This document shows, one piece after another, positions 54,600 through 63,985 of a DNA stretch of 64,000 nt. Each line of letters begins with the position of its first letter. Position 1 is the first letter of the stretch. The position numbers were made by a program, and so were the translations under genes. Source of the DNA: a bacterium (lineage in GTDB: Bacteria > Zhuqueibacterota > QNDG01 > JAFGCO01). The notes beneath the pieces were generated by a model. It was not told the origin of the DNA, did not search any database, and was given only the letters and a program-made list of their open reading frames with translations. Location of the stretch: NCBI GenBank assembly GCA_016930535.1, contig JAFGGN010000076.1, positions 19,993 to 83,992 on the forward strand. The letters are read 5' to 3'.

Positions 54600-55388
54600 T
54601 TATCTTGGATTGAACCACAATGCCGTATCGACCTCTGATTCGAGGCGGTTCTCCAGATCGTCCGGCAGATCCGGAAAGAAATCGATCATGGTAACGGATT
54701 CGATCGAATCCACGGGCACAGCGTAGCTGATGAGACTGCCGGTCAGTTTTTTGTTTTCCATGAGAAATGCGATCGCCTTGATTTCCGGTTCTTCATAATC
54801 GAGAACGATTTTGTAATATCGTCTGGGCACCGAGACCCGATTGCTCCCGATGGTGCCGAGCCCCGCTTCCAGTATCGGACCGGTCACCACGAAGAGGTTC
54901 CCGTTTTTAACGGCCCAATCGCGGACCTGTGTCTCCAGGGTTTTCCAGATGCCCCTGTTGAACCGGGGATCCTGCGGACTCATATTGCTCATGTAGAAAG
55001 TCTCCGACATGGCATCCCGGGACCAGGCCATATCTGCGGCCGGTACAAGATGACCTCGGTCATAACCGGACCGTACATAATCCTCGAGCGTGGCTGAATA
55101 ACTGATCACATCGGGATCCGGGCGGAAATTGTCGGTTCTGTCAAAAGACGCATCCTCAAGGGAGACCGATTTCAGCTGATACATCACCCAGTCGGGCTGC
55201 TCGTGTGTTTCATTGTATGAAAGCCTGTATTGGGCATGAACGACAATCTGGTGTTCCGCAGCCCTGGCGGGCCAACCCGGAAATTCAGGCAGCGGCACAT
55301 CACGGGTGCCGATCCGTGTCAGTGTGACGATGGCAGCGGCCAGAACGGCGGCCGGGATCATGAGCATGGATCTGGATCGTCGTGTCAT
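54600..55388 (-). CDS. Exported DNA/RNA non-specific endonuclease
   Basis: 262 residues with an N-terminal signal anchor (about 5-25). The domain has YDRGHLVPAADM (catalytic His in DRGH), SNMSPQDPRFNRGIW with the metal-binding Asn, and VVTGPILEAG, matching the NUC1/Serratia-type beta-beta-alpha metal nuclease family. Such enzymes cut DNA and RNA without sequence preference, usually outside the cytoplasm for nutrition. A periplasmic or surface location is inferred from the anchor. The GH5 gene follows, gap 10 bases. Confidence 0.88.
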   Translation of the reverse strand: MTRRSRSMLMIPAAVLAAAIVTLTRIGTRDVPLPEFPGWPARAAEHQIVVHAQYRLSYNETHEQPDWVMYQLKSVSLEDASFDRTDNFRPDPDVISYSATLEDYVRSGYDRGHLVPAADMAWSRDAMSETFYMSNMSPQDPRFNRGIWKTLETQVRDWAVKNGNLFVVTGPILEAGLGTIGSNRVSVPRRYYKIVLDYEEPEIKAIAFLMENKKLTGSLISYAVPVDSIESVTMIDFFPDLPDDLENRLESEVDTALWFNPR

Positions 55389-55460
55389 GCAAAGAGGCCT
55401 TTTTTTAGTTTGATCATGATGAGGCCCGTGCCGGCCGTTTCGAATGCCGGAACGTCGGTT

Positions 55461-56453
55461 TCAGCCGGCCTGTTCATCTTCATGCTCATAAATGCGGGAC
55501 AGAATCCGGTTGACCTCGAGACCGGTCCTGCCGTTTACTGCCGGTTCACGGTTTCGCAGGACTGCCTGTGTAAAATCCTCGATCAGGGGCATGTGCAGAT
55601 TGTTATGCGGCGGCAAATGCTCCTTCTGATCACCGGAAGCCGTACGCAGCATCAAACGGCCCTCGTTTAAAACCGGGATATGAATGGATCCCTGTGTTCC
55701 GAAAATCTGAACCGTGTCCCGGTTTTCGAAAGTCGAATGCGTGACAGCCAGAATGCCGACTGCCCCGTTCTCGAATTCGAAATAGGCAACGGCCGTATCT
55801 TCCACGTCCCGCTTGTATTTCAGGTTGGACAGGACGGACCGGACTGTCCTGATGGGACCCAGCAGATCGAGCATCACTTCGATGCGGTGACATCCGAAAT
55901 CCATCATGGGGCCCCCGCCGGATTTTTCCTTCTCGAGAAGCCAGTATCTGGCTTCCCCCGGCTGCCTGTCGAAGTGGGAGAAAGCATTGATCTGAACGAT
56001 TGTCGGATCCCCGATCAGACCCTGGCCCATGATCTCCCTGCATCTGCCGATAACCGGGTAAAGGTGACGGTAATACGCAATTCCCAGCCTTACTTCATAG
56101 GATTCACAGGCATCGATCATTTTCAGGCATTCCGGAACCGACATGGCCATCGGCTTTTCGCAAAGCACGTGTTTGCCGGCATGAGCGGCGGCAATGGTCA
56201 TTTCCGAATGCAGGTGCACGGGTGTGGCGATATACACAGCATGAATATCCGGATCCTTGATCATTTCTTTCCAGTTGGCATACACTTTCCGGACATGAAA
56301 CTCGCTTGCGAACGATTCCAGCATTTCCGGATTGGCACGGCTGACGGCATAAAGGCGTCCATGCTCCATATCCCTGATCGCAGGTGCGATCCTGCGCCGC
56401 GATATGTCTCCGCAGCCGATGAGGCCCCAGTTTATCTTTTCCGTGTCTGACAT
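55461..56453 (-). CDS. Gfo/Idh/MocA-family oxidoreductase
   Basis: 330 residues from ATG 56453, preceded by AGAGG; the frame is open upstream but runs through a hairpin element. NAD(P)-binding Rossmann domain (INWGLIGCGDISRRR), YIATPVHLHSEM, and the conserved EKPMAM with the catalytic-site Lys; C-terminal alpha/beta domain with GCHRIEVMLDLLG. The family oxidises or isomerises sugars and sugar derivatives. It belongs functionally with the many glycan genes here, though the substrate is unknown. About 70 bases separate it from the nuclease gene. Confidence 0.9.
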   Translation of the reverse strand: MSDTEKINWGLIGCGDISRRRIAPAIRDMEHGRLYAVSRANPEMLESFASEFHVRKVYANWKEMIKDPDIHAVYIATPVHLHSEMTIAAAHAGKHVLCEKPMAMSVPECLKMIDACESYEVRLGIAYYRHLYPVIGRCREIMGQGLIGDPTIVQINAFSHFDRQPGEARYWLLEKEKSGGGPMMDFGCHRIEVMLDLLGPIRTVRSVLSNLKYKRDVEDTAVAYFEFENGAVGILAVTHSTFENRDTVQIFGTQGSIHIPVLNEGRLMLRTASGDQKEHLPPHNNLHMPLIEDFTQAVLRNREPAVNGRTGLEVNRILSRIYEHEDEQAG

Positions 56454-56494
56454 GGCATTCCTCTCTGGATGTGAATCTGAACAGCGGGTGCATT

Positions 56495-56514
56495 CCCCGC
56501 GGCTTGCCGCGGGG
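56495..56514. repeat. REP-like hairpin element
   Basis: CCCCGCGG (56495-56502), loop CTTG, CCGCGGGG (56507-56514), flanked by GCATT and AGCTTCAA. This resembles a palindrome widely scattered in some bacterial genomes (often mobilised by REP-associated transposases). Only one copy is in the window. The rest of the 56454-56781 spacer shows no gene. Confidence 0.5.
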
Positions 56515-56781
56515 AGCTTCAATCCGGTTGCAGCGGATTGCCCGGTACCGGGCGTTGCACTGCTCAATGATACCAAAAGAATTTAAAAATGTCAACAACA
56601 TGAATGCGTCCGGAAATAAGGCTTGATCTTCATTAAAATATATTCTACATTTTTTGCATGGTCTCTGAACCGGATGCCGGCCGGCAATGCTGTGCCCGCC
56701 CGGATATTCGAATGCATATGTCATTCAAGCCATCCGCCTCTGGCGATGGATCTTTGGCTGTTCAAATCAACGGAGGGATTC

Positions 56782-57507
56782 ATGAAACGGCTTTTTGTGA
56801 TTTGTGCGGTTCTGTTTGTATCGATGGTTCCCCGGTTGAGCGGCGAAGAAAAAACCGGGAAAACGGATCTGGGCCTTTCCTATGTGGCCACTTCGGGAAA
56901 TACGAGCACGGAAACGTTTTCAGGAAAATTGTCCATGGAGCGGGAATGCGTGTCCGTGCGGTGTTTATTCAGGGGCAGCATGCTACAGACCCGGGACAAT
57001 GACGAAGAAAAGGCCAACAAGCTTGAACTCGGAACCAGGGGTGAGAAAGTGGTCACGGCCGGCTTGTTTGTTTTTCTGGAATTCACGTACACACGCGACA
57101 GGTTTTCCGGTTATACGTACCGGGCCTCCGTGGGTCCCGGTTTGGGATACGATATCATCAGCAATGAGAAGCATCAGTTCAAGAGCCTGGTTTCATCCAT
57201 GCTGTACAAGGATAAATATGCTGTGGGTGATACGGATGAGGAAACCTACGGAACCGTGAAAACGGCACTGAATTATATGTGGCAGATACAGCCCAATATG
57301 AAACTGGAATCGAACAGCCACTACCTGGTCAGTGTCAAGGATACTGAAAAATCGTTTTTTTTATGGGATGCCGCCGTGAATGTGGCCATTAACAGCCGTT
57401 TTTCGATCGGTGTCAGCTATCAGGTGAATGTGCAGAATCAGGTGCCGGCACCGGAGATCAAAAAAACGGACACATCATTCATGACATCCCTGCTCGTTCA
57501 TTTATAA
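56782..57507 (+). CDS. DUF481-family outer-membrane beta-barrel protein
   Basis: 241 residues from ATG 56782 (GGAGGG site); the frame is open upstream without one. Signal peptide (FVICAVLFVSMVPRLSG). The mature part begins TDLGLSYVATSGNTSTETFS, the hallmark start of the YdiY/DUF481 salt-induced outer-membrane protein family, and continues as alternating strands ending in the aromatic LLVHL. A monomeric barrel of unknown function. purC follows after 22 bases. Confidence 0.8.
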   Translation: MKRLFVICAVLFVSMVPRLSGEEKTGKTDLGLSYVATSGNTSTETFSGKLSMERECVSVRCLFRGSMLQTRDNDEEKANKLELGTRGEKVVTAGLFVFLEFTYTRDRFSGYTYRASVGPGLGYDIISNEKHQFKSLVSSMLYKDKYAVGDTDEETYGTVKTALNYMWQIQPNMKLESNSHYLVSVKDTEKSFFLWDAAVNVAINSRFSIGVSYQVNVQNQVPAPEIKKTDTSFMTSLLVHL

Positions 57508-57529
57508 AATTATCGGATTGGAGAATGTG

Positions 57530-58327
57530 ATGGCACTCAGTTTTTCACAATTAAAGAAAATTGCCGAGGGCAAAACCAAGATCATTTATGAAAATCCCGA
57601 CGATGCCGGAACGGTATTCATGGTTTTCAAGGACGACATTACGGCAGGCGACGGTGTGAAGCATGATATCATTCAGGGCAAGGCGCTCGTGGACTGGCAG
57701 ACGAACAAGGATATTTTTGAATACCTGAACCGGAAAGGGGTCCGGACCCATTATATCGAAAGTCCTGAAGAGAAAGTCAGCCTGGTCAGAAAGCTGGATT
57801 TCAAGATCAATCTTGAAGTGGTGTCAAGGCGCGTGGCCGCGGGATCGATTCTCAAATGGGGGGGCGAAGCGGAAGGGAAACGATACGATCCGGTGATCAC
57901 GCAATTCCATTACAAGGACGATCCGCTGCATGATCCCATGCTGGACGACACCTATATCGATTATATTATCAAGGCCAAGAAGGACGGGGATATGTTTGCC
58001 GATATGCGGTCCCTGAACGCGACCATATTTACGGTGCTGGAAGCGGCATTTGCTGCGTTCAGGATACAGCTGGTTGATTTCAAACTGGAATACGGCATGA
58101 TCGACGGCAAGGCCACGGTGATCGATGAAATCACGGGCGGATCGTTCCGGTTATGGCCGTATGCCAAGGACAACCCGGACCTGAATCAGGCGAATGTGCT
58201 CAGCGAACTCAATCCCGCCGGAAGACTGGACAAGGACACGTACCGGCAGGGCGAGGCCCTGGATGCGGTCATGAACAAATTCGCCCAGATCGCGAAAATT
58301 ACTTCTGGTTTCGGGGAATTGCCATAA
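57530..58327 (+). CDS. purC: SAICAR synthetase PurC
   Basis: 265 residues, a little longer than the usual 240. Joins aspartate to CAIR with ATP in de novo purine synthesis (cytoplasm). Family motifs: KKIAEGKTKIIYENPDD, DDITAGDG, EVVSRRVAAGSILKW, KLEYGMIDGKATVIDEI and DSFRLW-like GGSFRLWPY. The start at 57530 follows GGAGA; an ATG four codons earlier (57518) is less well placed. No other purine gene is adjacent. Confidence 0.95.
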   Translation: MALSFSQLKKIAEGKTKIIYENPDDAGTVFMVFKDDITAGDGVKHDIIQGKALVDWQTNKDIFEYLNRKGVRTHYIESPEEKVSLVRKLDFKINLEVVSRRVAAGSILKWGGEAEGKRYDPVITQFHYKDDPLHDPMLDDTYIDYIIKAKKDGDMFADMRSLNATIFTVLEAAFAAFRIQLVDFKLEYGMIDGKATVIDEITGGSFRLWPYAKDNPDLNQANVLSELNPAGRLDKDTYRQGEALDAVMNKFAQIAKITSGFGELP

Positions 58328-58455
58328 GAAAAGGTTGCATGCATTTTGATCATTCAAGGAGGCATGAGTCATACCCAAAAAAATAAATAAAATTCTGCTT
58401 ATCTGCATTCCAGGTATGATTCATACGCTTATTATTCTAACGAAGTGACCTCTTT

Positions 58456-58750
58456 AAAAAAGGCCCCGGTTAAAAAGGAGGAGAAAAATGAATTTCATTC
58501 TTTTTTTAATCATCGGACTCGTTGCAGGCTGGCTGGCCGGAAAGATCATGAAGGGTAAAGGATTCGGACTGGTCGGTAATCTGATTGTCGGTTGTGTCGG
58601 GGCGTTTATCGGCGGATGGGTTTTCGGAATTCTGGGTATCGCGTTTTTCGGGATCGTCGGATCCCTGATCGCTGCACTCGTGGGAGCGTTAATTCTTTTA
58701 TGGATCATCAGTCTGATAAAAAAGAAATAATCGATACCGGGGCCTTTTTT
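58456..58750. repeat. Long-range 15-bp perfect inverted repeat around the small membrane gene
   Basis: AAAAAAGGCCCCGGT (58456-58470) lies in the leader just before the ribosome site, and its exact complement ACCGGGGCCTTTTTT (58736-58750) lies just after the stop codon. The 3' arm can instead pair locally: ATAAAAAAG (58716-58724) with CTTTTTTAT (58744-58752), so two alternative foldings compete. Confidence 0.7.
58488..58730 (+). CDS. GlsB/YeaQ/YmgE-like small membrane protein
   Basis: 80 residues with three hydrophobic segments (about 1-20, 28-50, 54-76). The glycine-rich pattern GLVAGWLAGKIMKGKGFG, LIVGCVGAFIGGW and FGIVGSLIAALVGA is that of the GlsB/YeaQ/YmgE stress-associated (transglycosylase-associated) family of unknown function. 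A GGAGGAG site sits 5 bases before the ATG. It stands alone and is framed by the inverted repeat described separately. Confidence 0.88.
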   Translation: MNFILFLIIGLVAGWLAGKIMKGKGFGLVGNLIVGCVGAFIGGWVFGILGIAFFGIVGSLIAALVGALILLWIISLIKKK

Positions 58751-59324
58751 ATTCACAATGGTTATGTTGCAGAACGTTCAGGCTGAGGATACAGCCGGAT
58801 TAAAATAATCCGCAGGCCTGTATGATCACTTCGGATATCTTTTCGAACTGATTATCGAAACCGGTATCGAATCCGGCTCTGTTACCGGTACCGGGGAGTC
58901 CGCATCCCGACAAGCGGATTCACCGGATCACATTCTGTATACGGATTCATCCCTGTTGTTCTCCTGCCGGGATGCCCTTTCAGAGGCACTCATCGTCACC
59001 AAATAAAATTCCATTTTCGTTTTTGTCTTCCATTGTGCCGTGCCGCATGTTCATAGGATTATTAAAATCCTTATCACAGGGAACGGGGTTGTTGGCAGGC
59101 TCATCGGAAATTCCTTATCGTACCGATCCTTTTCCATTTGATACCTGAGTGGACTGCAGCGGCCGGATCCGGTATTCCGCCGGCATGACATTGACGCCAA
59201 AAAACACAACGCTTGCACCGGTTTTCCGGGCATTTGTCCGAAAGACTTTGATTTTTTTTATTTTGAAGGTTATGATACACCGTAAACCAATTTTTCAGGA
59301 TCAAATTAATGGAGGAATCCGGTT
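58731..59324. other. Gene-free spacer
   Basis: About 590 bases between the GlsB-like gene and the nitroreductase. An open stretch near 58820-59005 lacks a usable start codon and family likeness. No promoter or RNA element is convincing beyond the hairpin arms noted near 58750. Confidence 0.5.
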
Positions 59325-60206
59325 ATGCAAACGAAACTGCGGCGACGTCATTTTTTAAAAAATGGTCTGGCAGCAGGCGGTGCAATGGTCCTGCTGAAAG
59401 GATTGCCCGGCCGGGGAGCGGAAAGTGCCGTGCAAAAGGGATCCATGAACGAAACCCTGAAAACCATTCACAATCTCAGAACCATTCATGGAAACTTCAA
59501 CGATAAAAGTATCCCCGAATCCCTGATTCAGGAGATCCTTCATGCCAGCGTGCAGGCGGCCAACGCGTCGAATATGCAGTCCTACTCAATCGTGGTCGTG
59601 AAGGACCGGGAAACCATGCAGGCGGTATGCGGATATCGCGGAAGCTGTATGTTCGTATACTGCGTGGATCATACCCGTCATCATGCAAGCTCGGCCCATC
59701 TGGGACATGCTTACCGTTCTGATTCCATTGTCAGTTTTGTGACGGCCGGCATGGATACCATGCTGGCTGCCCAGACAGCCGTAATCGCCGCGCGATCCAT
59801 GGGAATCGATTCGCTGCTGACGAACGGACTGCATCGAGGAGATATGGAGCGGGTGTGGAAAATTCTGAATTTACCCGAGCAATTCTGTTTTCCCATGATT
59901 GCTTTGGTGCTCGGATATCCGACCGAAGAACCGGCAGTGGATAAGGGAAGGCTCGGAGGAGTCGGCATCGTGCATGAAGCCACCTATCATCACCCGACTC
60001 CGGAGGAACTGGATGCCATCACGAGTCAATACGACAACCCGGATAATCATCTTGCACTGAATCCGGACTGGAGTCAACAGGGATTCACACATTATCAGGA
60101 CTGGCTGTATTCGGCCTGGCTTGGCAGCCGCACCGGGCCTCCGACAGAGGAGACGCCCATGTTCAGGCTGTTGAAACGGGCAGGGTATGTGGATCTGCAG
60201 CATTGA
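59325..60206 (+). CDS. Tat-exported nitroreductase-family protein
   Basis: 293 residues. MQTKLRRRHFLKNGLAAGGA is a twin-arginine leader. The nitroreductase fold follows: IHNLRTIHGNFNDKSIPESLI (phosphate-binding Arg and FMN strand), ASVQAANASNMQSYSIVVV, TAVIAARSMGIDSLLTNG, and ALVLGYPTEEP. FMN-dependent NAD(P)H oxidoreductases of this fold reduce nitroaromatics, quinones or flavins; Tat export of a folded flavoprotein is consistent. Substrate unknown. Confidence 0.88.
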   Translation: MQTKLRRRHFLKNGLAAGGAMVLLKGLPGRGAESAVQKGSMNETLKTIHNLRTIHGNFNDKSIPESLIQEILHASVQAANASNMQSYSIVVVKDRETMQAVCGYRGSCMFVYCVDHTRHHASSAHLGHAYRSDSIVSFVTAGMDTMLAAQTAVIAARSMGIDSLLTNGLHRGDMERVWKILNLPEQFCFPMIALVLGYPTEEPAVDKGRLGGVGIVHEATYHHPTPEELDAITSQYDNPDNHLALNPDWSQQGFTHYQDWLYSAWLGSRTGPPTEETPMFRLLKRAGYVDLQH

Positions 60207-60319
60207 TTTTTTATTTTCTTTGGTCGTGAATTCTTCGTATAATGTCAGGGATGGTTGCCTGTGCCTGTGTACATCGCATGCTTTGATGACATCAATGGTT
60301 AACTGATAAAGGACCCTGC

Positions 60320-61366
60320 ATGAAGAAAATCAAGGTTTTTCTCATTGTCCTTTTATGGCAGATCATCGGATTCGCGGCCACGTGTATCATTTCCCTGCCG
60401 ATCGGGGACTTTCACTATTTTGTCCATGAACTGATGCTGTGTCTGACATTCACCAACCTGACCGGGCTTTCCGGTATTCTGATGATCCTGCTTTACAGGA
60501 AAGGTCTGAAACAGAGCCGAATGCCGGACTTTCTGAAATGGATGATACCGGGAATATTAATGGCAGCCGCCGTGCTGGCCATACTGAAACTGTCCATGGC
60601 CCTGGGAGGATTTATCTGCGGGCTGGACCAGTACCATGTGGAGCGCTGGCATCTTTCGATACTGACGGTGAATTTTATACTCATGACCGTGATCTGTATT
60701 GTCGCGGTGATACTTTCCCTTTATGAACGCCTTGCAGACAGGCTGGCCACCAAGATACTCGAAAACGAGAAACTGCAGCGGCTTCAGATCGAAACAAAAC
60801 TGTTGCTGCTGCAGTCCAAAATCAATCCCCATTTTCTGTTTAATACATTGAACACCATGCTCGATGTGCTCGGACGCAGTCCAGACCTCGTGGAGAAAAT
60901 GATTCTCAATCTGTCCGATATTTACAGAAAAACGCTCATGATACCGGATCAGGCACTGGTTCCGTTGAAAGAAGAAATAAGACTTGTGGAAGAGTATCTT
61001 GAAATTGAAAAAATCCGGATGGGAGAGCGGTTGTCCTTTGCGCTGAACGTGGATCCTGGACTCCGCACATTTAAACTGCCGCCGATGATTATTCAAATAC
61101 TCGTTGAGAATGCCATCAAACACGGGCTGACTCCAAAGAAGGAGGGGGGAGAAGTGTCGGTTCGGATTTCCCGTCAGGACATGACGGTCACTCTGGATGT
61201 CCGGGACAGCGGTGTTGGAATGAAAACCGATGCGCCATCGGGCGGATTCGGATTGGCCAGTATCCGGCAAAGATTGAAACTGATGTACGAAAATGCCAAA
61301 ATGGAGATTTCTTCCCTGGGATCCGGCGGTACCCAGGTGAGAATCATGCTGCCCTATGGCGCTTAG
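60320..61366 (+). CDS. LytS/YpdA-type sensor histidine kinase
   Basis: 348 residues with four N-terminal membrane segments (about 5-28, 35-60, 72-92, 112-135) and no large periplasmic domain. The kinase part has SKINPHFLFNTLNT (phospho-accepting His), ILVENAIKHGLTPK (N-box) and DVRDSGVGM, then GFGLASIRQRL. Typical of the His_kinase (LytS) family that pairs with LytTR regulators. The gene overlaps the next one by 11 bases, so kinase and regulator are coupled. Confidence 0.92.
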   Translation: MKKIKVFLIVLLWQIIGFAATCIISLPIGDFHYFVHELMLCLTFTNLTGLSGILMILLYRKGLKQSRMPDFLKWMIPGILMAAAVLAILKLSMALGGFICGLDQYHVERWHLSILTVNFILMTVICIVAVILSLYERLADRLATKILENEKLQRLQIETKLLLLQSKINPHFLFNTLNTMLDVLGRSPDLVEKMILNLSDIYRKTLMIPDQALVPLKEEIRLVEEYLEIEKIRMGERLSFALNVDPGLRTFKLPPMIIQILVENAIKHGLTPKKEGGEVSVRISRQDMTVTLDVRDSGVGMKTDAPSGGFGLASIRQRLKLMYENAKMEISSLGSGGTQVRIMLPYGA

Positions 61367-62099
61367 AACCATCATTGTCGAAGATGAGGCGCCCTCGCGT
61401 GAACGGCTCAAATCACTGCTTGAGGCTATTCCCGAAGTCGAGCTGATCGGAGAGGCAGGGGATGGCCCAGGGGGGGCCGAATTGATTGACGCATTGAAAC
61501 CGGATCTTGTTTTTCTGGATGTTCAATTACCTGTTTTTACTGGCTTTACGCTATTGCAAAGAATCAGGCATCGTCCCTATGTGATCTTTGTCACCGCCTA
61601 TGATGCATTTGCGATCCGGGCTTTCGAGGCCAATGCGGTCGATTATCTCCTGAAACCGACTTCAGCGGAACGTCTGAGAGAAGCGGTCAGCCGGGTGAGG
61701 CAGCGTGACCCGCATACCCGGCAGATCATGGATGTGCTTCAGTCCGTATTGAATCAGAATAAATACCGTCAGCGGTTCAGTGTCAAAATCGGTGAAGAGG
61801 TGATCCTGATCGCTTCGGAGGATATCGATTATTTCCGGGCGGATGACAAATATGTATTTCTTCATGCCATGGACAAAGCCTATCTTATCGAAGAAACATT
61901 AAAAGGGCTTGAAACCTGTCTGGATCCCGCGCGGTTCATACGTATTCACAAAAGTGTGATAATCAATATTGAAAGTATTGTTAAAATCCGCCGCCGTATT
62001 ACGGGTCAGTATCAGGTGCTGTTGAAGGATACCAAAAATCCCGCTTTCGATATCGGCAGAACCTATCTGGCCCGGGTGAGAGAGAGGCTGGAGTTCTGA
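61356..62099 (+). CDS. LytTR-family response regulator
   Basis: 247 residues. A receiver (IIVEDEAPSRERL, acceptor Asp in VFLDVQLPVF, Thr in FVTAYD, Lys in DYLLKP) and a C-terminal LytTR DNA-binding domain (about 140-245: EEVILIASEDIDYFRADDKYVFLH, then RFIRIHKSVIINIESI). It overlaps the kinase gene. Such pairs sense membrane or small-molecule cues and bind direct repeats upstream of target genes. Confidence 0.93.
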   Translation: MALRTIIVEDEAPSRERLKSLLEAIPEVELIGEAGDGPGGAELIDALKPDLVFLDVQLPVFTGFTLLQRIRHRPYVIFVTAYDAFAIRAFEANAVDYLLKPTSAERLREAVSRVRQRDPHTRQIMDVLQSVLNQNKYRQRFSVKIGEEVILIASEDIDYFRADDKYVFLHAMDKAYLIEETLKGLETCLDPARFIRIHKSVIINIESIVKIRRRITGQYQVLLKDTKNPAFDIGRTYLARVRERLEF

Positions 62100-62492
62100 G
62101 TGTTGTTTGCATATGCAAACGATCCGCATCATGAGTCCCGCCGCTTCTTTCATTAACACATCGATTTATCCGTGATGCTATTGTAAGGGATTTGATCGTT
62201 GTGACGGAAACCGTCATGGGAAATCCGGTGAAATCCTATAAGGTCCGTTCCATATTAATCATTGATTTTTTAACAGGTTTTGTTTATAATAGGCAAGACA
62301 GTTTGCTCACCTTTGATTTACCGATGTGAAATTCTGCCGGCACAGGAAGGCTGTCATGACCACGGGTATTGAACCCGCTTGTTCCAGCGGTCGACGGACA
62401 ATCGTATCCTTCATCAAAGGGGTTGTCTATGGACAGTCTTTTATCGTACCGACCGTCAGTGAATATGGCTGCCGGCAGCAGGAGAGAACGCG
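62100..62492. other. Gene-free spacer
   Basis: About 390 bases. It shows a short TGACGG-aaa-CCGTCA hairpin (62202-62216) and no credible gene; a 60-codon frame at 62326-62508 lacks a ribosome site and overlaps the next gene. Confidence 0.5.
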
Positions 62493-62849
62493 ATGGATTA
62501 TCGATTGATCGAAAACAACGATTCGTATCTGTATTATAAAATCACGGGACAGTACTCGCTGCGGAAAGGGACGGTGATTCTGGACAAGTTGTACAATATA
62601 TGCGCGGAATGCAATGCGAAGAGACTCCTGGTCGATATCAGGGAAAAGAACGGCCGGATACCGGAAACGGACCGGACCTATCTTGGTGATTATATTTCAA
62701 AAATCAATTTTAACGGATCGATAAAACTCGCCGTGATTGCGAGGAAAGAACAGATCAGCAGGTTGCCGGATAATGCGGCGCAAATCAGAAGCGCCCAGAT
62801 GGATGTTTTTACCAGTAAAACAGATGCTGTGAAATGGTTGTTGTCCTGA
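62493..62849 (+). CDS. STAS/SpoIIAA-like small protein (putative)
   Basis: 118 residues, soluble. The pattern of strand (YYKITGQYSLR), long helix, strand (RLLVDIREKNG), helix and a late strand IKLAVIARKEQ followed by FTSKTDAVKWL resembles the SpoIIAA-like / STAS fold, in which the last part often reads FxxxxDAxxWL. Such proteins are regulatory or lipid-binding. A GAGAA-type site precedes the ATG. It stands alone after the LytS/LytT pair, and any link to it is speculative. Confidence 0.65.
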   Translation: MDYRLIENNDSYLYYKITGQYSLRKGTVILDKLYNICAECNAKRLLVDIREKNGRIPETDRTYLGDYISKINFNGSIKLAVIARKEQISRLPDNAAQIRSAQMDVFTSKTDAVKWLLS

Positions 62850-63030
62850 GAGACCGTGTTTTCGTTGCTTTTTTATATTCTTTTTTGTACCATCCATACA
62901 GGTTGTCATCTCCGTTGTATTCGAGTATTTTCAGGATCCCATTCATGTTCGTTATTTCGTGCCGGCCTTGACCGGTTAACGGCGGATTCGTGACGGATCA
63001 TCATTCAAGATTTCGAGAATCGAGGTTCCC

Positions 63031-63864
63031 ATGAAAAAGAAAACGACTGCAAAAAAACAATCCAAAACGACTGTGCGGAAGGCATCGAAGCAAGGCGGAA
63101 AAAAGCGGGGCATCGGCAGGGTGTTTTTATGGATTTTTATTATTATCGTGCTTCTCGTCGCAGGCGGTGTGTTCTATGTGCTGAACAATCTGAATTATCT
63201 TGTCAAATCAGCCATTGAAAAATACGGATCGGAGGCCGTGCAGACAGCTGTGCGTGTGCAGCGGGTCGACATCAGTCTCAAAGAGGGATCGGCTGCGATT
63301 GCCGGTCTTACCGTGGCCAATCCCAAAGGTTATCAGATGAAACATGCATTTTCTCTGGGTGAAACCGGCGCGGATATCGACCTGAAATCCGTTACCGAAA
63401 CCGTGAAGGTTATCGAAAAAATCGTGGTTGATGCACCGGAGATTTTCGTCGAGGTGAATGCAGACAACAAGATGAATCTCAATGACATTCGGGAGAATCT
63501 TGCCGGAAATGCGCCGGCCAAAAAGGAGACAGCAACGAAAAAGGCAGGGAAAAAAGGGGAGGATCCTCTGCTCAGGATCCGGTATCTGAGATTTTCCGAG
63601 GCCCGGATCGTGGCGAAGGTGATTCCTCTCGATAAGGAGTATAATCTGAAAATGTCCTCATTCGTTATGCGTGATCTGGGCGGCGCCAACGGCGCACCGC
63701 CCGATAAAATCGCCAGACAGGTGCTGAAAGAACTGACCAGCCGCGCCATAGCCGAGGTGAGAAAAAACAGCATCGGTCCCGGAGTATCCAAATTGAAGGA
63801 AGAAGCCGGATCAAAGCTCAAGAAGGAAGCCGACTCGAAATTAAAGGGAATCATCAAGAAGTAA
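63031..63864 (+). CDS. AsmA-like membrane-anchored protein (putative)
   Basis: 277 residues. A Lys-rich cytoplasmic start (KKKTTAKKQSKTTVRKASKQ), one membrane segment (about 30-52), then a periplasmic region with an AsmA/DUF748-like beginning (VQTAVRVQRVDISLKEGSAAIAGLTVANPKG) and strands IDLKSVTETVKVIEKIVVDAPEI. The C-terminal third is a helical tail with near-repeats KLKEEAGSKLKKEADSKLKG. AsmA-like proteins influence outer-membrane lipid transport; this short version is of unknown role. Confidence 0.7.
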   Translation: MKKKTTAKKQSKTTVRKASKQGGKKRGIGRVFLWIFIIIVLLVAGGVFYVLNNLNYLVKSAIEKYGSEAVQTAVRVQRVDISLKEGSAAIAGLTVANPKGYQMKHAFSLGETGADIDLKSVTETVKVIEKIVVDAPEIFVEVNADNKMNLNDIRENLAGNAPAKKETATKKAGKKGEDPLLRIRYLRFSEARIVAKVIPLDKEYNLKMSSFVMRDLGGANGAPPDKIARQVLKELTSRAIAEVRKNSIGPGVSKLKEEAGSKLKKEADSKLKGIIKK

Positions 63865-63985
63865 GATTAAAGATAAGTTTATGCAGGACCGAGCTTCGGA
63901 GAAACGGAGAGACGAGAAAACCGCAGAGAAAAATCAATGTAAAAGAGTAAAAGTGTAGAAGAGTAGAAGGGGAAAAACAATTAAC
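63865..63985. repeat. Mosaic intergenic repeat island E
   Basis: Begins right at the stop codon: AGATTAAAGATAAG, then GGAGAAACGGAGAGACGAGAAAACC, then GTAAAAGAGTAAAAGTGTAGAAGAGTAGAAGGGG. It shares the AAACGGAG words with islands A-C and the GTAGAAG words with island D. The window ends just after. Confidence 0.6.

Noticed and set aside
58817..59005. Open stretch of about 62 codons in the spacer after the GlsB-like gene
   Set aside because: No ATG, GTG or TTG near its beginning and no family likeness; at most a gene remnant.
62326..62508. 60-codon frame before the STAS-like gene
   Set aside because: No ribosome site, overlaps the start of a better gene, and no recognisable motif.
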